From Bacteroidota bacterium (lineage in GTDB: Bacteria > Bacteroidota > Ignavibacteria > Tepidaquicellales > Tepidaquicellaceae), in NCBI GenBank assembly GCA_023429265.1, contig JAEYVS010000022.1:1-12725 (forward strand): a stretch of 12,725 bases of DNA. The letters run 5' to 3'. A model generated the notes under the pieces. It saw only the letters and a program-made list of their open reading frames with translations. It made no database searches and was not told the DNA's origin. The position numbers were made by a program, and so were the translations under genes. Positions 1 to 7,307 of this stretch are shown piece by piece (position 1 is the stretch's first letter; each line of letters starts with the position of its first letter).

Positions 1-170
1 AACGGCTCGAAGATATTCTCAGTAAGCTCGAAAATGAAATAGATGATACATCGCTCGATGAAGTAATGAATTATTACCGTGAAGGATTAGAGCTTTTGAA
101 ATACTGCCGTACAAAACTAAACGAAACAGAACTGCAGATAGAAAAAATAAAAACTGAATCAAGAAATTAA
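1..170 (+). CDS. xseB: Exodeoxyribonuclease VII small subunit, C-terminal part
   Basis: This is the 3' end of a gene that begins before the window; 55 codons are visible from position 3 to a TAA at 168-170. XseB is the small subunit of exonuclease VII, which with XseA degrades single-stranded DNA to oligonucleotides in the cytoplasm. The visible peptide is helical and fits the XseB pattern: a segment like LEDILSKLENE, an acidic linker (DDTSLDEV), then YYREGLELLKYC followed by a charged C-terminal helix. In the family this is the conserved 'L.eal..Y..G..L.k.C...L..ae..i' core. The dxs start codon lies 8 nt after its stop, so the two are probably co-transcribed, a common order in Bacteroidota relatives. 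The N-terminus cannot be judged. Identification rests on a short stretch but the pattern and the dxs neighbour agree. Confidence 0.85.
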   Translation, partial: RLEDILSKLENEIDDTSLDEVMNYYREGLELLKYCRTKLNETELQIEKIKTESRN

Positions 171-178
171 AATAAACG

Positions 179-2104
179 ATGGAAAACATAATCCCTGATC
201 CCTACGATATTTCTCAGACAAAATTTTTAAAGGACATAAACTATCCTAAGGACCTCAAGAAACTGAACCTGATGGATCTTCGTGAGCTTTCAGATGAAGT
301 TCGCGAGTACCTTATCGATACAATATCAAAGATAGGCGGACATCTTGGCGCATCATTAGGTGTTGTGGAGTTGACGCTTGCTCTGCACTATGTATATAAC
401 ACTCCTGACGATAAGCTGATATGGGATGTCGGGCACCAGGGATATATTCATAAGATACTGACAGGCCGTAAAGAAGCATTAAAATCAATAAGGCAGAGAG
501 ACGGTATTAGCGGGTTTTTAAAAAGGTCTGAAAGCGAATATGATGTATTTGGAGCTGGACACGCATCCACGTCTATCTCTGCAGCTCTTGGTATTGCAGC
601 TGCGAGAGATTATCAGAAAAGGAATTACAAAGTTGTAGCAGTCATTGGAGATGGCGCAATGACAGGCGGAATGCCTTATGAAGCTATGAATAACATCGGG
701 CTTCTAAAGAAGGATATCGTAGTTGTATTAAACGATAATAAGATGTCGATAGCGCCGAATAACTGGTCGGTGCAGAATTACTTTAATGAGTTTCTTACAA
801 ACGAAGCATATAACAACTTCAGGAACTTCGTGTGGGAGCTTACCGGCAGCCTCGAGAAAAAGACCAGCGACAGGCTCAGAAGGGCAGCATCAAGGATTGA
901 AGGCGGAATCAAAGGAGTAATTACACCGGGGATGCTTTTTGAGGCGATGGGATTCAGGTATTTCGGACCTATCAACGGACATAACGTAGTGAACCTGGTA
1001 AAGGTGATGGAAGAAATTCACAAGATGTCCGGCCCGATTTTATTACACGTGGTAACTGAGAAAGGTAAAGGACCTTCATATGCAGACGGGCATCCGGAAA
1101 GAATACACGCGCTTACACCATTCGATAAGGAAACAGGTAAGGTTTTAAAGAAATCATCCGGTGTGGCATATACAAAAGTTTTTGGTGACGCACTGGTGGA
1201 GCTTGCAAAAAAAGATGATAAGATAATTGGAATTACTGCGGCAATGCCGAGCGGAACGGGACTCAATGCTCTTCAAACGGAACTCCCTGACAGGTATTAT
1301 GATGTGGGAATAGCAGAACAGCATGCCGTTACATTCGCGGCAGGCCTTGCAACAGAAGGATACACTCCTGTGTGCGCTATATACTCTACATTTTTACAGA
1401 GAGCAATCGACCAGATAATACACGATTCAGCCATACAGAAACTGCCGGTTGTATTTGTACTGGACAGAGCAGGACTGGTAGGCGCGGACGGACCTACACA
1501 CCACGGTACATTTGATCTTTCGTATCTGAGAATGATACCGGGTATGGTTGTGATGGCTCCTAAAGATGAGAATGAACTAAGAAATATGTTATATACTGCG
1601 ACACTTTATAAAAAAGGTCCCATTGCGATCAGATACCCGAGAGGTAATGCATTGGGTGTGGAAATAGGTGATTTTACCAAGATGGAAATCGGAAAGGGTG
1701 AAATTGTTAAAGAAGGTAAGGATGTGGCCATACTTGCGATAGGAAATATGGTAAATAACTCCGAGAAAGCTGCTGCTATTCTTGCCGAATCAGGTATTGA
1801 TGCAGAGGTAGTGAATATGAGGTTTGTAAAGCCGCTGGATAGTGAGCTATTAATGGATGTGTTCAGCAGGTTCGATAAAGTATTGACTGTTGAGGACAAC
1901 ACAATACTCGGCGGTTTTGGCAGCGCGGTAGCAGAGTTTGCAGTACAGCATAATTATAAAAATGACATATTGATACACGGAATACCGGACAGATTTATCG
2001 AGCACGGTACTCCTGAGGAACTCCACGAAGAGCTAAAGATAGATGGAAAGGGAATTGCCAATGTGGTAAAATCCCATTTAATTAAAGAAAAGAAAAATGC
2101 TTAA
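179..2104 (+). CDS. dxs: 1-deoxy-D-xylulose-5-phosphate synthase
   Basis: Thiamine-diphosphate enzyme that condenses pyruvate and glyceraldehyde 3-phosphate into DXP. This is the first step of the MEP isoprenoid pathway, and DXP also feeds thiamine and pyridoxal synthesis. It has 641 residues, about the usual 620-650. Visible motifs in order: GGHLGASLG (53-61), the WDVGHQGY substrate/ThDP histidine region (82-89), GAGHASTS (126-133), the ThDP/Mg motif GDGAMTGGM (157-165) with NDN at 185-187, the catalytic glutamate E380 in GIAEQHA, and DRAGLVGADGPTHHG (429-443). The C-terminal transketolase domain follows from about 500 (RYPRGNA). The ATG at 179 gives a normal N-terminus; no strong Shine-Dalgarno precedes it, only an A-rich stretch. 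It sits 8 nt after xseB, and its last 8 nt overlap the start of the next gene, a sign of translational coupling. No residue looks missing. Confidence 0.98.
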   Translation: MENIIPDPYDISQTKFLKDINYPKDLKKLNLMDLRELSDEVREYLIDTISKIGGHLGASLGVVELTLALHYVYNTPDDKLIWDVGHQGYIHKILTGRKEALKSIRQRDGISGFLKRSESEYDVFGAGHASTSISAALGIAAARDYQKRNYKVVAVIGDGAMTGGMPYEAMNNIGLLKKDIVVVLNDNKMSIAPNNWSVQNYFNEFLTNEAYNNFRNFVWELTGSLEKKTSDRLRRAASRIEGGIKGVITPGMLFEAMGFRYFGPINGHNVVNLVKVMEEIHKMSGPILLHVVTEKGKGPSYADGHPERIHALTPFDKETGKVLKKSSGVAYTKVFGDALVELAKKDDKIIGITAAMPSGTGLNALQTELPDRYYDVGIAEQHAVTFAAGLATEGYTPVCAIYSTFLQRAIDQIIHDSAIQKLPVVFVLDRAGLVGADGPTHHGTFDLSYLRMIPGMVVMAPKDENELRNMLYTATLYKKGPIAIRYPRGNALGVEIGDFTKMEIGKGEIVKEGKDVAILAIGNMVNNSEKAAAILAESGIDAEVVNMRFVKPLDSELLMDVFSRFDKVLTVEDNTILGGFGSAVAEFAVQHNYKNDILIHGIPDRFIEHGTPEELHEELKIDGKGIANVVKSHLIKEKKNA

Positions 2105-2573
2105 GAAAACATTACTCCTGTGGGGGATAATGTGCGCAGGGATTTATTTGTCAGGATGCAGTACTGACACCATTACCGGGAACAACAACGGGCAGATGCC
2201 GGGACAGGGAGATCTTTTGTATGAGAAGCCCGGACTGCTGGATAGTCTGAATGGAACCTGCTCGGCTTATCTGGTCAGGAATTTCTTTCTTGATACGCTT
2301 GATATGTCTGAATACAGTCAGCTCAGGATAGAACTCAGCGGCGCAACTGACGGTGATAGGTCAAATCTTATCATGTACTACCTGGATAATGGAGCAATGA
2401 ATATGATCGAGCTGGAGGGATTGAATGAAATAAACGGTAATGTCTCTGTAACCATACCTGCGCCGAATAAGATGAGCGATGTGCATTTCAGAATGCTGCT
2501 CTTTGCTTCGGTTTGTACGGGACAGTATTATCATCTGACTGTCAGGGATTTAAAAATTTACGGAATAAATTAA
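2097..2573 (+). CDS. Small putative lipoprotein, unknown function
   Basis: A 158-residue protein with a clear lipoprotein signal: Lys at 3-4, a hydrophobic core (LLLWGIMCAGIY) and the lipobox LSGC at 18-21, so Cys21 would be lipidated after cleavage by signal peptidase II. A Ser/Thr/Asn/Gly-rich linker follows (about 22-40), then a roughly 115-residue region rich in alternating hydrophobic residues that looks like a beta-sandwich (for example SQLRIELSGATDGDR and a C-terminal HLTVRDLKIYG). I do not recognise a named family; a carbohydrate-binding or discoidin-like fold is only a guess. The start overlaps the dxs stop by 8 nt. Its own stop directly abuts the miaB start in the same reading frame, so it lies inside the dxs-miaB operon. 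Placement beside envelope genes further downstream fits an envelope protein. Confidence 0.8.
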   Translation: MLKKTLLLWGIMCAGIYLSGCSTDTITGNNNGQMPGQGDLLYEKPGLLDSLNGTCSAYLVRNFFLDTLDMSEYSQLRIELSGATDGDRSNLIMYYLDNGAMNMIELEGLNEINGNVSVTIPAPNKMSDVHFRMLLFASVCTGQYYHLTVRDLKIYGIN

Positions 2574-4007
2574 TTGAAACTAGACCACCTCATAATAAAT
2601 AATCATCCTGAACCTGTAAAGCAGAGTTTTGATAAGCCTGCCAATGATAAGAAGGTTTACATCGAAACCTACGGGTGCCAGATGAATTTTTCCGATACGG
2701 AGATAGTGCTGAGTGTATTGAGTGACTATGGATACAATGAAAGCTCTGATATCGATAACTCAGATGTTATCTTACTGAATACCTGCAGCATAAGGGAGAA
2801 TGCAGAGACAAGAGTCTATACACGTCTGGGACAGCTGCAGAAGTACAAAAGACAGAATCCTAACCTGGTGGTCGGCGTATTGGGCTGCATGGCTGAGAGA
2901 CTCAGGAAGAAGCTTATAGATGAGCTTAAGATCGTGGACATAATAGTCGGTCCGGATGAATACAGAAAAGTACCTTCGCTAATAGATAATGTAATTTACA
3001 ATGGTGAGAAGGGCATAGCGGTACAACTGTCGAGGGTAGAGACATACGACGATATTCTCCCGATAAGAAAAGAGGGAATCACCGCATGGCTTTCGATAAT
3101 GCGCGGCTGTGATAAGTTTTGTACCTTTTGCGTGGTGCCTTTTACGAGGGGCAGGGAGCGCAGCAGGAACCATAAGAATATAGTTAATGAAGCGATAAGA
3201 CTCAGGGATGAAGGAATCAAGGATATATGGCTATTAGGGCAGAATGTAAACTCATACAAGTATGATGACGTGGATTTTGCAGACCTGCTTGGATTGACAG
3301 CCAGGGAGCTGCCTGATGTAAGAATAAGATACACTACATCGCATCCGTATGACTGTTCGCAGAAGCTGCTGGAAACGATGGCTGAGTATGATAACATTTC
3401 CAAATACATTCATTTGCCATTACAGTCAGGATCTGACAGGGTGCTGGAGAAAATGAACAGATTGTATTCTGTGGAGCATTACATGAAGGTGATGAAGTAC
3501 GCGAGGGAGATTATGCCGGGTGTAGGGCTTTCGACGGATATTATATCCTGTTTCCCGTCTGAAACAGAAGATGAGCATAAGATGACAATGGATGTGATGG
3601 AAGAGGTGAGGTATGACAGCGCGTATACATTTGTTTATTCAAGAAGGGAAAACACGAAAGCTTACAGAATGCCTGACCTTATAGACGAAGAGACTAAAAA
3701 AAGAAGGCTGGATGAGATCATAACTATGCAGAGGAGGGTTTCTTATGATATTCATAAAGAACTGATCGGCAGAGAAATGGAAGTGTTGGTAGAGTCATTG
3801 AGCAAGAAATCGGATGAGCAGTATATGGGCAGAACAGACTGTAATAAGCCTGTTATAATTCCCAAGGAAATGACATTTGTGAGTGAGGAAGGTGAACTGG
3901 TATCGAAGAAACCCATAGATATAGGTGATATGGTCAAGGTGAAGATCAATAAAGTGAATTCAGCTACATTGTTTGGTGAACCCGTATTAGAAGCCGTTAA
4001 AAAATAA
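2574..4007 (+). CDS. miaB: tRNA-2-methylthio-N6-dimethylallyladenosine synthase
   Basis: Radical SAM methylthiotransferase that converts i6A37 to ms2i6A37 in tRNAs reading UNN codons, using two [4Fe-4S] clusters. It has 477 residues, normal for the family. The N-terminal UPF0004/MTTase domain carries the auxiliary-cluster cysteines C35 (YGCQMN), C71 (NTCSIRE) and C105 (LGCMAER). The radical SAM core carries C179, C183 and C186 (RGCDKFCTFC), followed by VPFTRGRERSR. A TRAM domain occupies roughly 400-475. The YGCQMN, SIRE and RGRERSR combination marks MiaB rather than MtaB or RimO. The start must lie upstream of residue 36, and the only usual initiator there is TTG at 2574, immediately after the TAA of the lipoprotein gene and in its frame. 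No strong Shine-Dalgarno is seen. Initiation by re-use of terminating ribosomes is plausible (inference). Confidence 0.97.
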   Translation: MKLDHLIINNHPEPVKQSFDKPANDKKVYIETYGCQMNFSDTEIVLSVLSDYGYNESSDIDNSDVILLNTCSIRENAETRVYTRLGQLQKYKRQNPNLVVGVLGCMAERLRKKLIDELKIVDIIVGPDEYRKVPSLIDNVIYNGEKGIAVQLSRVETYDDILPIRKEGITAWLSIMRGCDKFCTFCVVPFTRGRERSRNHKNIVNEAIRLRDEGIKDIWLLGQNVNSYKYDDVDFADLLGLTARELPDVRIRYTTSHPYDCSQKLLETMAEYDNISKYIHLPLQSGSDRVLEKMNRLYSVEHYMKVMKYAREIMPGVGLSTDIISCFPSETEDEHKMTMDVMEEVRYDSAYTFVYSRRENTKAYRMPDLIDEETKKRRLDEIITMQRRVSYDIHKELIGREMEVLVESLSKKSDEQYMGRTDCNKPVIIPKEMTFVSEEGELVSKKPIDIGDMVKVKINKVNSATLFGEPVLEAVKK

Positions 4008-4017
4008 TATCCATTAT

Positions 4018-4904
4018 TTGGCAGATTTAATCAGCGTTTTATTATTTGTGACCCTTGGGTTTTTACTGAGGCTGCTCCCCCTGAGCTGGGTTAGAGGGCT
4101 TGGTAATTTTTCCGGTATGTTTTTTTTTATCTAATTCCCATCCGAAAGAAAGTAGTAGAATCCAACCTGGAGATCTGTTTCCCTGAAAAAGATGAAAACT
4201 GGAAGAATGAAATAACGAAACAGGCATACAAGAATGTTTTTGTTGTGCTGTTTGAGTTTTTGTATTTCCCGAGAATAAATAAGCGAAAGGCTGAGAACTT
4301 CATCGAAGTGAAAGGCAACCAGCTAATGGATGATGCTGTAACCAAAGGAAGGGGTGTTATACTTTTAAGCGGGCACATATCTAACTGGGAACTCTCAGCT
4401 TATGCATATCCATTACTCCGGAGAAGGGCGTTGAACATAATCGCTAAGATACAAGCCAGCAAAATGCTTGACAGAAAGGTGAATAAGTACAGGAAGATAT
4501 CCGGTAACAGGATTATTCACGTAGGGGCGTCATTAAGGGAGTCATATAAGATTTTAAAGACTAATAAGATATTATGTTTTTTAATTGACCAGTCGGCTCA
4601 CCCAGATTACTCTGTGTATGTGGATTTCTTTGGTAAGAAAGTGGCTACATTTGCGGGTGCGGCTAAGATGGCATTAAAGCAGACTTCACCGGTGATTATG
4701 GGCTATATGATAAGAGGTAAGAGGGGGAAGTATGAGATTAGGTTTGAGGAGATAGACTACACTGATATTACCGAGGATAACGAGTCAAATATGATCGAAT
4801 TAACACAGAGGATGCAAGGGAAGCTCGAGGAGATAGTACGGAATAATCCGGAACAATGGTTCTGGTTTCACAGGCGGTTTAAGCATATGCGGGAGGAAGC
4901 GTGA
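4018..4904 (+). CDS. LpxL/HtrB-family lysophospholipid acyltransferase, frameshifted
   Basis: Membrane-associated acyltransferase of the lipid A late-acyltransferase family, which moves a fatty acyl chain onto lipid A or a lysophospholipid at the inner membrane. The gene is in two frames. A first frame (from a possible TTG at 4018, start uncertain) encodes a hydrophobic N-terminus, then RLLPLSWVRGLGNFSGMFFF, and stops at 4132-4134. A second frame continues the family pattern from position 4128 (YLIPIRKKVVESNLEICFPE) to the TGA at 4902-4904. The break coincides with a run of nine T; ten T would restore about 295 residues. The catalytic HX4E motif (GHISNWE) is intact, as is the family's C-terminal signature PEQWFWFHRRFK. 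Without repair, only a 219-residue product from GTG 4245 would retain the active site, and it lacks the membrane anchor. It follows miaB by about 10 nt and overlaps the next gene by 4 nt. Confidence 0.85.
4120..4128 (+). other. Homopolymer T9 at the frameshift point
   Basis: Nine consecutive T follow the ATG at 4117. The acyltransferase reading frame before the tract and the one after it differ by -1, and both sides match the same protein family without a gap, so the defect is located within or right beside this tract. The run is long enough for polymerase slippage during replication or transcription, and also for a homopolymer base-calling error. The sequence alone cannot separate these. Confidence 0.85.
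4891..4897 (+). promoter_or_regulatory. Strong Shine-Dalgarno for the GT9 gene
   Basis: GGGAGGA lies 4-10 nt before the GTG at 4901, inside the last codons of the acyltransferase gene. It is the strongest purine-rich ribosome site noticed on the + strand and it decides the GTG start, because the following MKVLVVQTAFIGD is the expected extreme N-terminus of the family. It could let the glycosyltransferase be translated even when the upstream acyltransferase frame is interrupted. Confidence 0.7.
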
Positions 4905-5914
4905 AGGTCCTCGTAGTACAAACGGCTTTTATAGGGGACGTGATACTGACACTTCCCATGGTACAGGCGCTAAAGAAAGCGCAGCCGGATACGGTGATAG
5001 ACTTTATGTGCATACCGACGACAGCTGAACTGCTGACCGGAAACGCATACATAAATGAAGTGATAATCTACAATAAGCGGAAAGGCGGTTTTAGAGGATT
5101 ATGGCAGATAGCGAGAGAGGTGAAGGCTGGAGACTATGATATAATAATATCACCACACAGGTCATATAGAAGCGCATTGATAGCTTTCATGTCGGGATGT
5201 GAGAATACTATATCATTTGATAAGTCGGATATGAGTTCACTGTATAAGACCACTGTACCATATATACAGGATATTCACGAGATACAAAGAAATCTGAAGC
5301 TATTGGAGCCTCTTGGAATTAAGGAAGAAAATATAATTCGCCCTGAATTATTTCCATCCGGTGAAGATAAAAGTAAAATTGATGCTTTATTAGAGGCAAC
5401 GAATCAAACGGAAAATGGATTTATTTGTATTGCCCCGGGATCGGTATGGTTTACGAAGCGTTATCCTAAGGAGAAGTTTTTGAATCTTCTGAAAATACTT
5501 GGCGAGAGGAATGTTTCAGTTTTCCTCATCGGCGGTAAGAATGATATGGAGCTCGGGGATTATTTATATGATAATTCAGGGAAAGAAGGATTGTTTAATG
5601 TCATAGGGAAGCTGTCGCTGCTTGAGTCGACGGAATTAATCAGAAGAGCCAAGCTATTGGTAACTAATGATTCAGCTCCGCTGCATATAGGAAATGCAAT
5701 GGGGACGAATGTGATAGCGATATACGGCGCTACTATACCCGGGTTTGGATTTTATCCGTATGGAGAAAATGATGTTGCATTCGAGACAAACGGGCTGCCC
5801 TGCAGACCTTGCAGTATCCACGGAGGTAATAAATGCCCTATAGGGACGTTTGAGTGTATGCTAAGTATCAGAGAAGAAGATATTGCTAACCGGGTTGCTA
5901 ATCACTCCTCATAA
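4901..5914 (+). CDS. GT9 heptosyltransferase-like LPS glycosyltransferase
   Basis: Member of the ADP-heptose:LPS heptosyltransferase family (GT9, WaaF/WaaC type), which adds heptose or a related sugar to the inner core of lipopolysaccharide on the cytoplasmic face of the inner membrane. It has 337 residues, usual length. The N-terminal Rossmann half begins MKVLVVQTAFIGDVILTLP with the conserved acidic D13 of the GD motif. The C-terminal half has APGSVWFTKRYP (179-189, K186 expected to bind the donor phosphates), LIGGKND (209-215) and TNDSAPLHIGNA (255-266, with D257). Four cysteines at 301, 304, 312 and 319 form the C-P-C...C-P...C-M cluster seen in many WaaF-like proteins. The GTG start overlaps the acyltransferase stop (GTGA), which supports a lipid A/core assembly operon. 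Its last 13 nt overlap the convergent gene on the other strand. The exact sugar specificity is not known. Confidence 0.93.
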   Translation: MKVLVVQTAFIGDVILTLPMVQALKKAQPDTVIDFMCIPTTAELLTGNAYINEVIIYNKRKGGFRGLWQIAREVKAGDYDIIISPHRSYRSALIAFMSGCENTISFDKSDMSSLYKTTVPYIQDIHEIQRNLKLLEPLGIKEENIIRPELFPSGEDKSKIDALLEATNQTENGFICIAPGSVWFTKRYPKEKFLNLLKILGERNVSVFLIGGKNDMELGDYLYDNSGKEGLFNVIGKLSLLESTELIRRAKLLVTNDSAPLHIGNAMGTNVIAIYGATIPGFGFYPYGENDVAFETNGLPCRPCSIHGGNKCPIGTFECMLSIREEDIANRVANHSS

Positions 5915-6495
5915 ATCTCATAATCTATAGGCGAGAGCTTATAATTATTAGTGATCTCAGCAGAGCAGGCTGTCAATCCAACCAACAGATCCATTTCAGC
6001 GCGGAAAATGATATAGTCTCCCGGTTTAGACGGGGGCGGATCAATGGATAAACTACCATCCGGAAGCACATTTACATTCATAAAAATATTCAGAGTGGTG
6101 GGTATTTGATCTTTAGTGATGTCATAGTCCTTAAGGTTTTCGTAAAGATTCATCAGACAGCTTCGATGATCGTGCTCACCGTAAATTATCTCAAATGTTT
6201 CCGGGCTGCAGGGGGTTAGGAGGAAATCGTGCTTACCGACAGTGTCTTCGATTATTGTAAGCATTTTATTGCTGCGATTGGAATAAAGAACATCATTTGT
6301 TGTGAGATATATCTTATTATTATAATCGAATGTCCTGCCGGATGAAACCCACTCATTCAGGTCATCTTTCGCGAAGCAGATCAAATCAGATACCTGTCCG
6401 CCTTCAGGGTCAATCACTCTAAGAAGATCACCTTTATTAAGTATAAATGATGTTCCTTGCTGAATTGGAATACGATCGTTTTTAATTAATTTCAT
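5902..6495 (-). CDS. DUF1989 (urea carboxylase-associated) family protein
   Basis: A 197-residue soluble protein without signal peptide. The pattern matches the DUF1989 family: VIDPEGGQVSDL (27-38), SSGRTF (51-56), the PCSP motif around C96, the GEHDHRSC segment (106-113) with H108, H110 and C113, NIFMNV (136-141), a Pro-rich PPPSKPGDYI stretch, and DLLVGLTACSAE (169-180) with C177. In the family, paired DUF1989 proteins encoded beside guanidine/urea carboxylases act as carboxyguanidine deiminase subunits (established for CgdA/CgdB); others are unassigned. Here there is one copy and no carboxylase in view. It lies 37 nt after a YqcI/YcgG gene on the same strand, with no strong Shine-Dalgarno. 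Its 3' end overlaps the convergent glycosyltransferase by 13 nt. Family assignment is firm; the substrate is unknown, though a guanidine or guanidino compound is a reasonable guess. Confidence 0.88.
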   Translation of the reverse strand: MKLIKNDRIPIQQGTSFILNKGDLLRVIDPEGGQVSDLICFAKDDLNEWVSSGRTFDYNNKIYLTTNDVLYSNRSNKMLTIIEDTVGKHDFLLTPCSPETFEIIYGEHDHRSCLMNLYENLKDYDITKDQIPTTLNIFMNVNVLPDGSLSIDPPPSKPGDYIIFRAEMDLLVGLTACSAEITNNYKLSPIDYEIYEE

Positions 6496-6532
6496 TAATC
6501 AATTTGATTTATTAAGAAACGGACATTTCCAT

Positions 6533-7210
6533 TCATTTCCTTCCTGCCTGCCTGAATACTGCCGGGCTTCGGAGGACCTCGCCGAAATCCTTAAGCATAG
6601 GATTTACTGAACCGGAATACTTGATATCCCGTGAACGGATCTTATCCCTCATTTTAGAATAGACGCCGTTATTCCTGAGTCGTTCAAACTGTTCATGATA
6701 GTTAAAAACCATCATTGGGTATGCAAAGCGGCGAGCTTTTCTGGAACTATCCGGGTGCAAACCGATCACATAAAATGCCTTGCCGCCGAAACTGAAGGAA
6801 AAGTTAGGATCATTCGGGTCAGAACTCACTGAATAATCCCACGGCTCTCTGTCAATTTCAGATAGTTTAGATAATTGATCCCATAGTTTCTCTTCAAATT
6901 GAGTTTCTGATAACTTTGGTGTTTCGGGAAACACTGCCAAAAATGAATAAAGGTCTTTACTATTTGATGGTCTTTGTTGAATAAATTTCAAAAGGTCTCT
7001 GCTCAAGCCGATTGTGGATGTTCTATCTCCCAATTGAGAATAAACTCCAATTTCATAATTATTCAAATTGAATACAGAGTGCGCACCCAGGCAAGGATGA
7101 TCTTTAACAAAATCCTGAAATGTGTGTTTAATATCCGGTTCTTTATCCGGCTGAGGCGGGGCTGGCCTGAATGAATTTACACGTAATGTTTGCTGTGTTA
7201 AGCTTTTCAT
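6533..7210 (-). CDS. YqcI/YcgG (GntA-like) heme-dependent N-hydroxylase family protein
   Basis: A 225-residue cytoplasmic-type protein with a proline-rich, probably disordered N-terminus (about 10-30). Motifs match the YqcI/YcgG family: DHPCLGA (37-43), EIGVYSQLG (53-61), LAVFPE (91-96), KLWDQLSKL (108-116), SVSSDPNDPNFSFSFGGKAFYVIGLHP (127-153), SSRKARRFAYP (155-165), MVFNYHEQFERLR (167-179) and SVNPMLKDFGE (201-211). Characterised relatives are heme-dependent oxygenases that N-hydroxylate guanidino groups (GntA in guanitoxin synthesis, DcsA on arginine in D-cycloserine synthesis). The conserved histidines H38, H152 and H172 are candidate heme ligands (inference). The ATG is preceded by GGAG nine nt upstream and by a good Bacteroidota promoter, so it heads its own unit with the DUF1989 gene downstream. 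The product here is unknown. Confidence 0.87.
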   Translation of the reverse strand: MKSLTQQTLRVNSFRPAPPQPDKEPDIKHTFQDFVKDHPCLGAHSVFNLNNYEIGVYSQLGDRTSTIGLSRDLLKFIQQRPSNSKDLYSFLAVFPETPKLSETQFEEKLWDQLSKLSEIDREPWDYSVSSDPNDPNFSFSFGGKAFYVIGLHPDSSRKARRFAYPMMVFNYHEQFERLRNNGVYSKMRDKIRSRDIKYSGSVNPMLKDFGEVLRSPAVFRQAGRK

Positions 7211-7240
7211 TGGAATCTCCAGTTAATTTATAAAAGCTTA
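7199..7240 (-). repeat. Inverted repeat flanking the start codon of the YqcI-family gene
   Basis: TAAGCTTTT (7199-7207) and AAAAGCTTA (7232-7240) are perfect 9-nt inverted copies. In the transcript they could pair into a 9-bp stem whose 24-nt loop holds the GGAG ribosome site and the AUG. The stem is A/U-rich and each arm contains the self-complementary AAGCTT, so it could alternatively be a protein-binding dyad or chance. Confidence 0.4.
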
Positions 7241-7269
7241 GCACCATACTAATTTATATTTCTCCTATA

Positions 7270-7301
7270 CAAATATAACGAAAGGTTAGGAAATACACAA
7301 A
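7270..7301 (-). promoter_or_regulatory. Bacteroidota-type promoter for the YqcI/DUF1989 pair
   Basis: On the minus strand the -33 element TTTG (7298-7301) is followed after 20 nt by the -7 element TATATTTG (7270-7277), which matches the Bacteroidota primary-sigma consensus TTTG...TAnnTTTG exactly. Transcription should begin near 7262-7265, giving an untranslated leader of roughly 50-55 nt before the ATG at 7208-7210. The -33 box lies only a few bases past the stop codon of the upstream operon (7308), leaving no room for a terminator. Confidence 0.65.
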
Positions 7302-7307
7302 TTATAA

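Noticed and set aside
778..1902. Several minus-strand open frames inside dxs
   Set aside because: They lie opposite conserved dxs codons and show no family pattern or ribosome site.
2979..3409. Open frames on the minus strand inside miaB
   Set aside because: They run antisense to a fully conserved radical SAM gene and their translations are low-complexity Ser/Ile/Leu-rich, as expected for shadows.
4008..4244. A non-coding leader or small separate gene between miaB and the acyltransferase
   Set aside because: Translation in two frames gives continuous LpxL-family sequence across it, so it is the 5' part of the frameshifted gene.
6497..6509. 13-nt palindrome AATCAA-T-TTGATT just before the DUF1989 start
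   Set aside because: Very A/T-rich and short, with a one-base centre, so it cannot fold as a hairpin; chance is likely and no promoter lies beside it.
6974..7174. Plus-strand open frame opposite the YqcI-family gene
   Set aside because: No ribosome site or recognisable pattern; the opposite strand matches a conserved family over the same bases.
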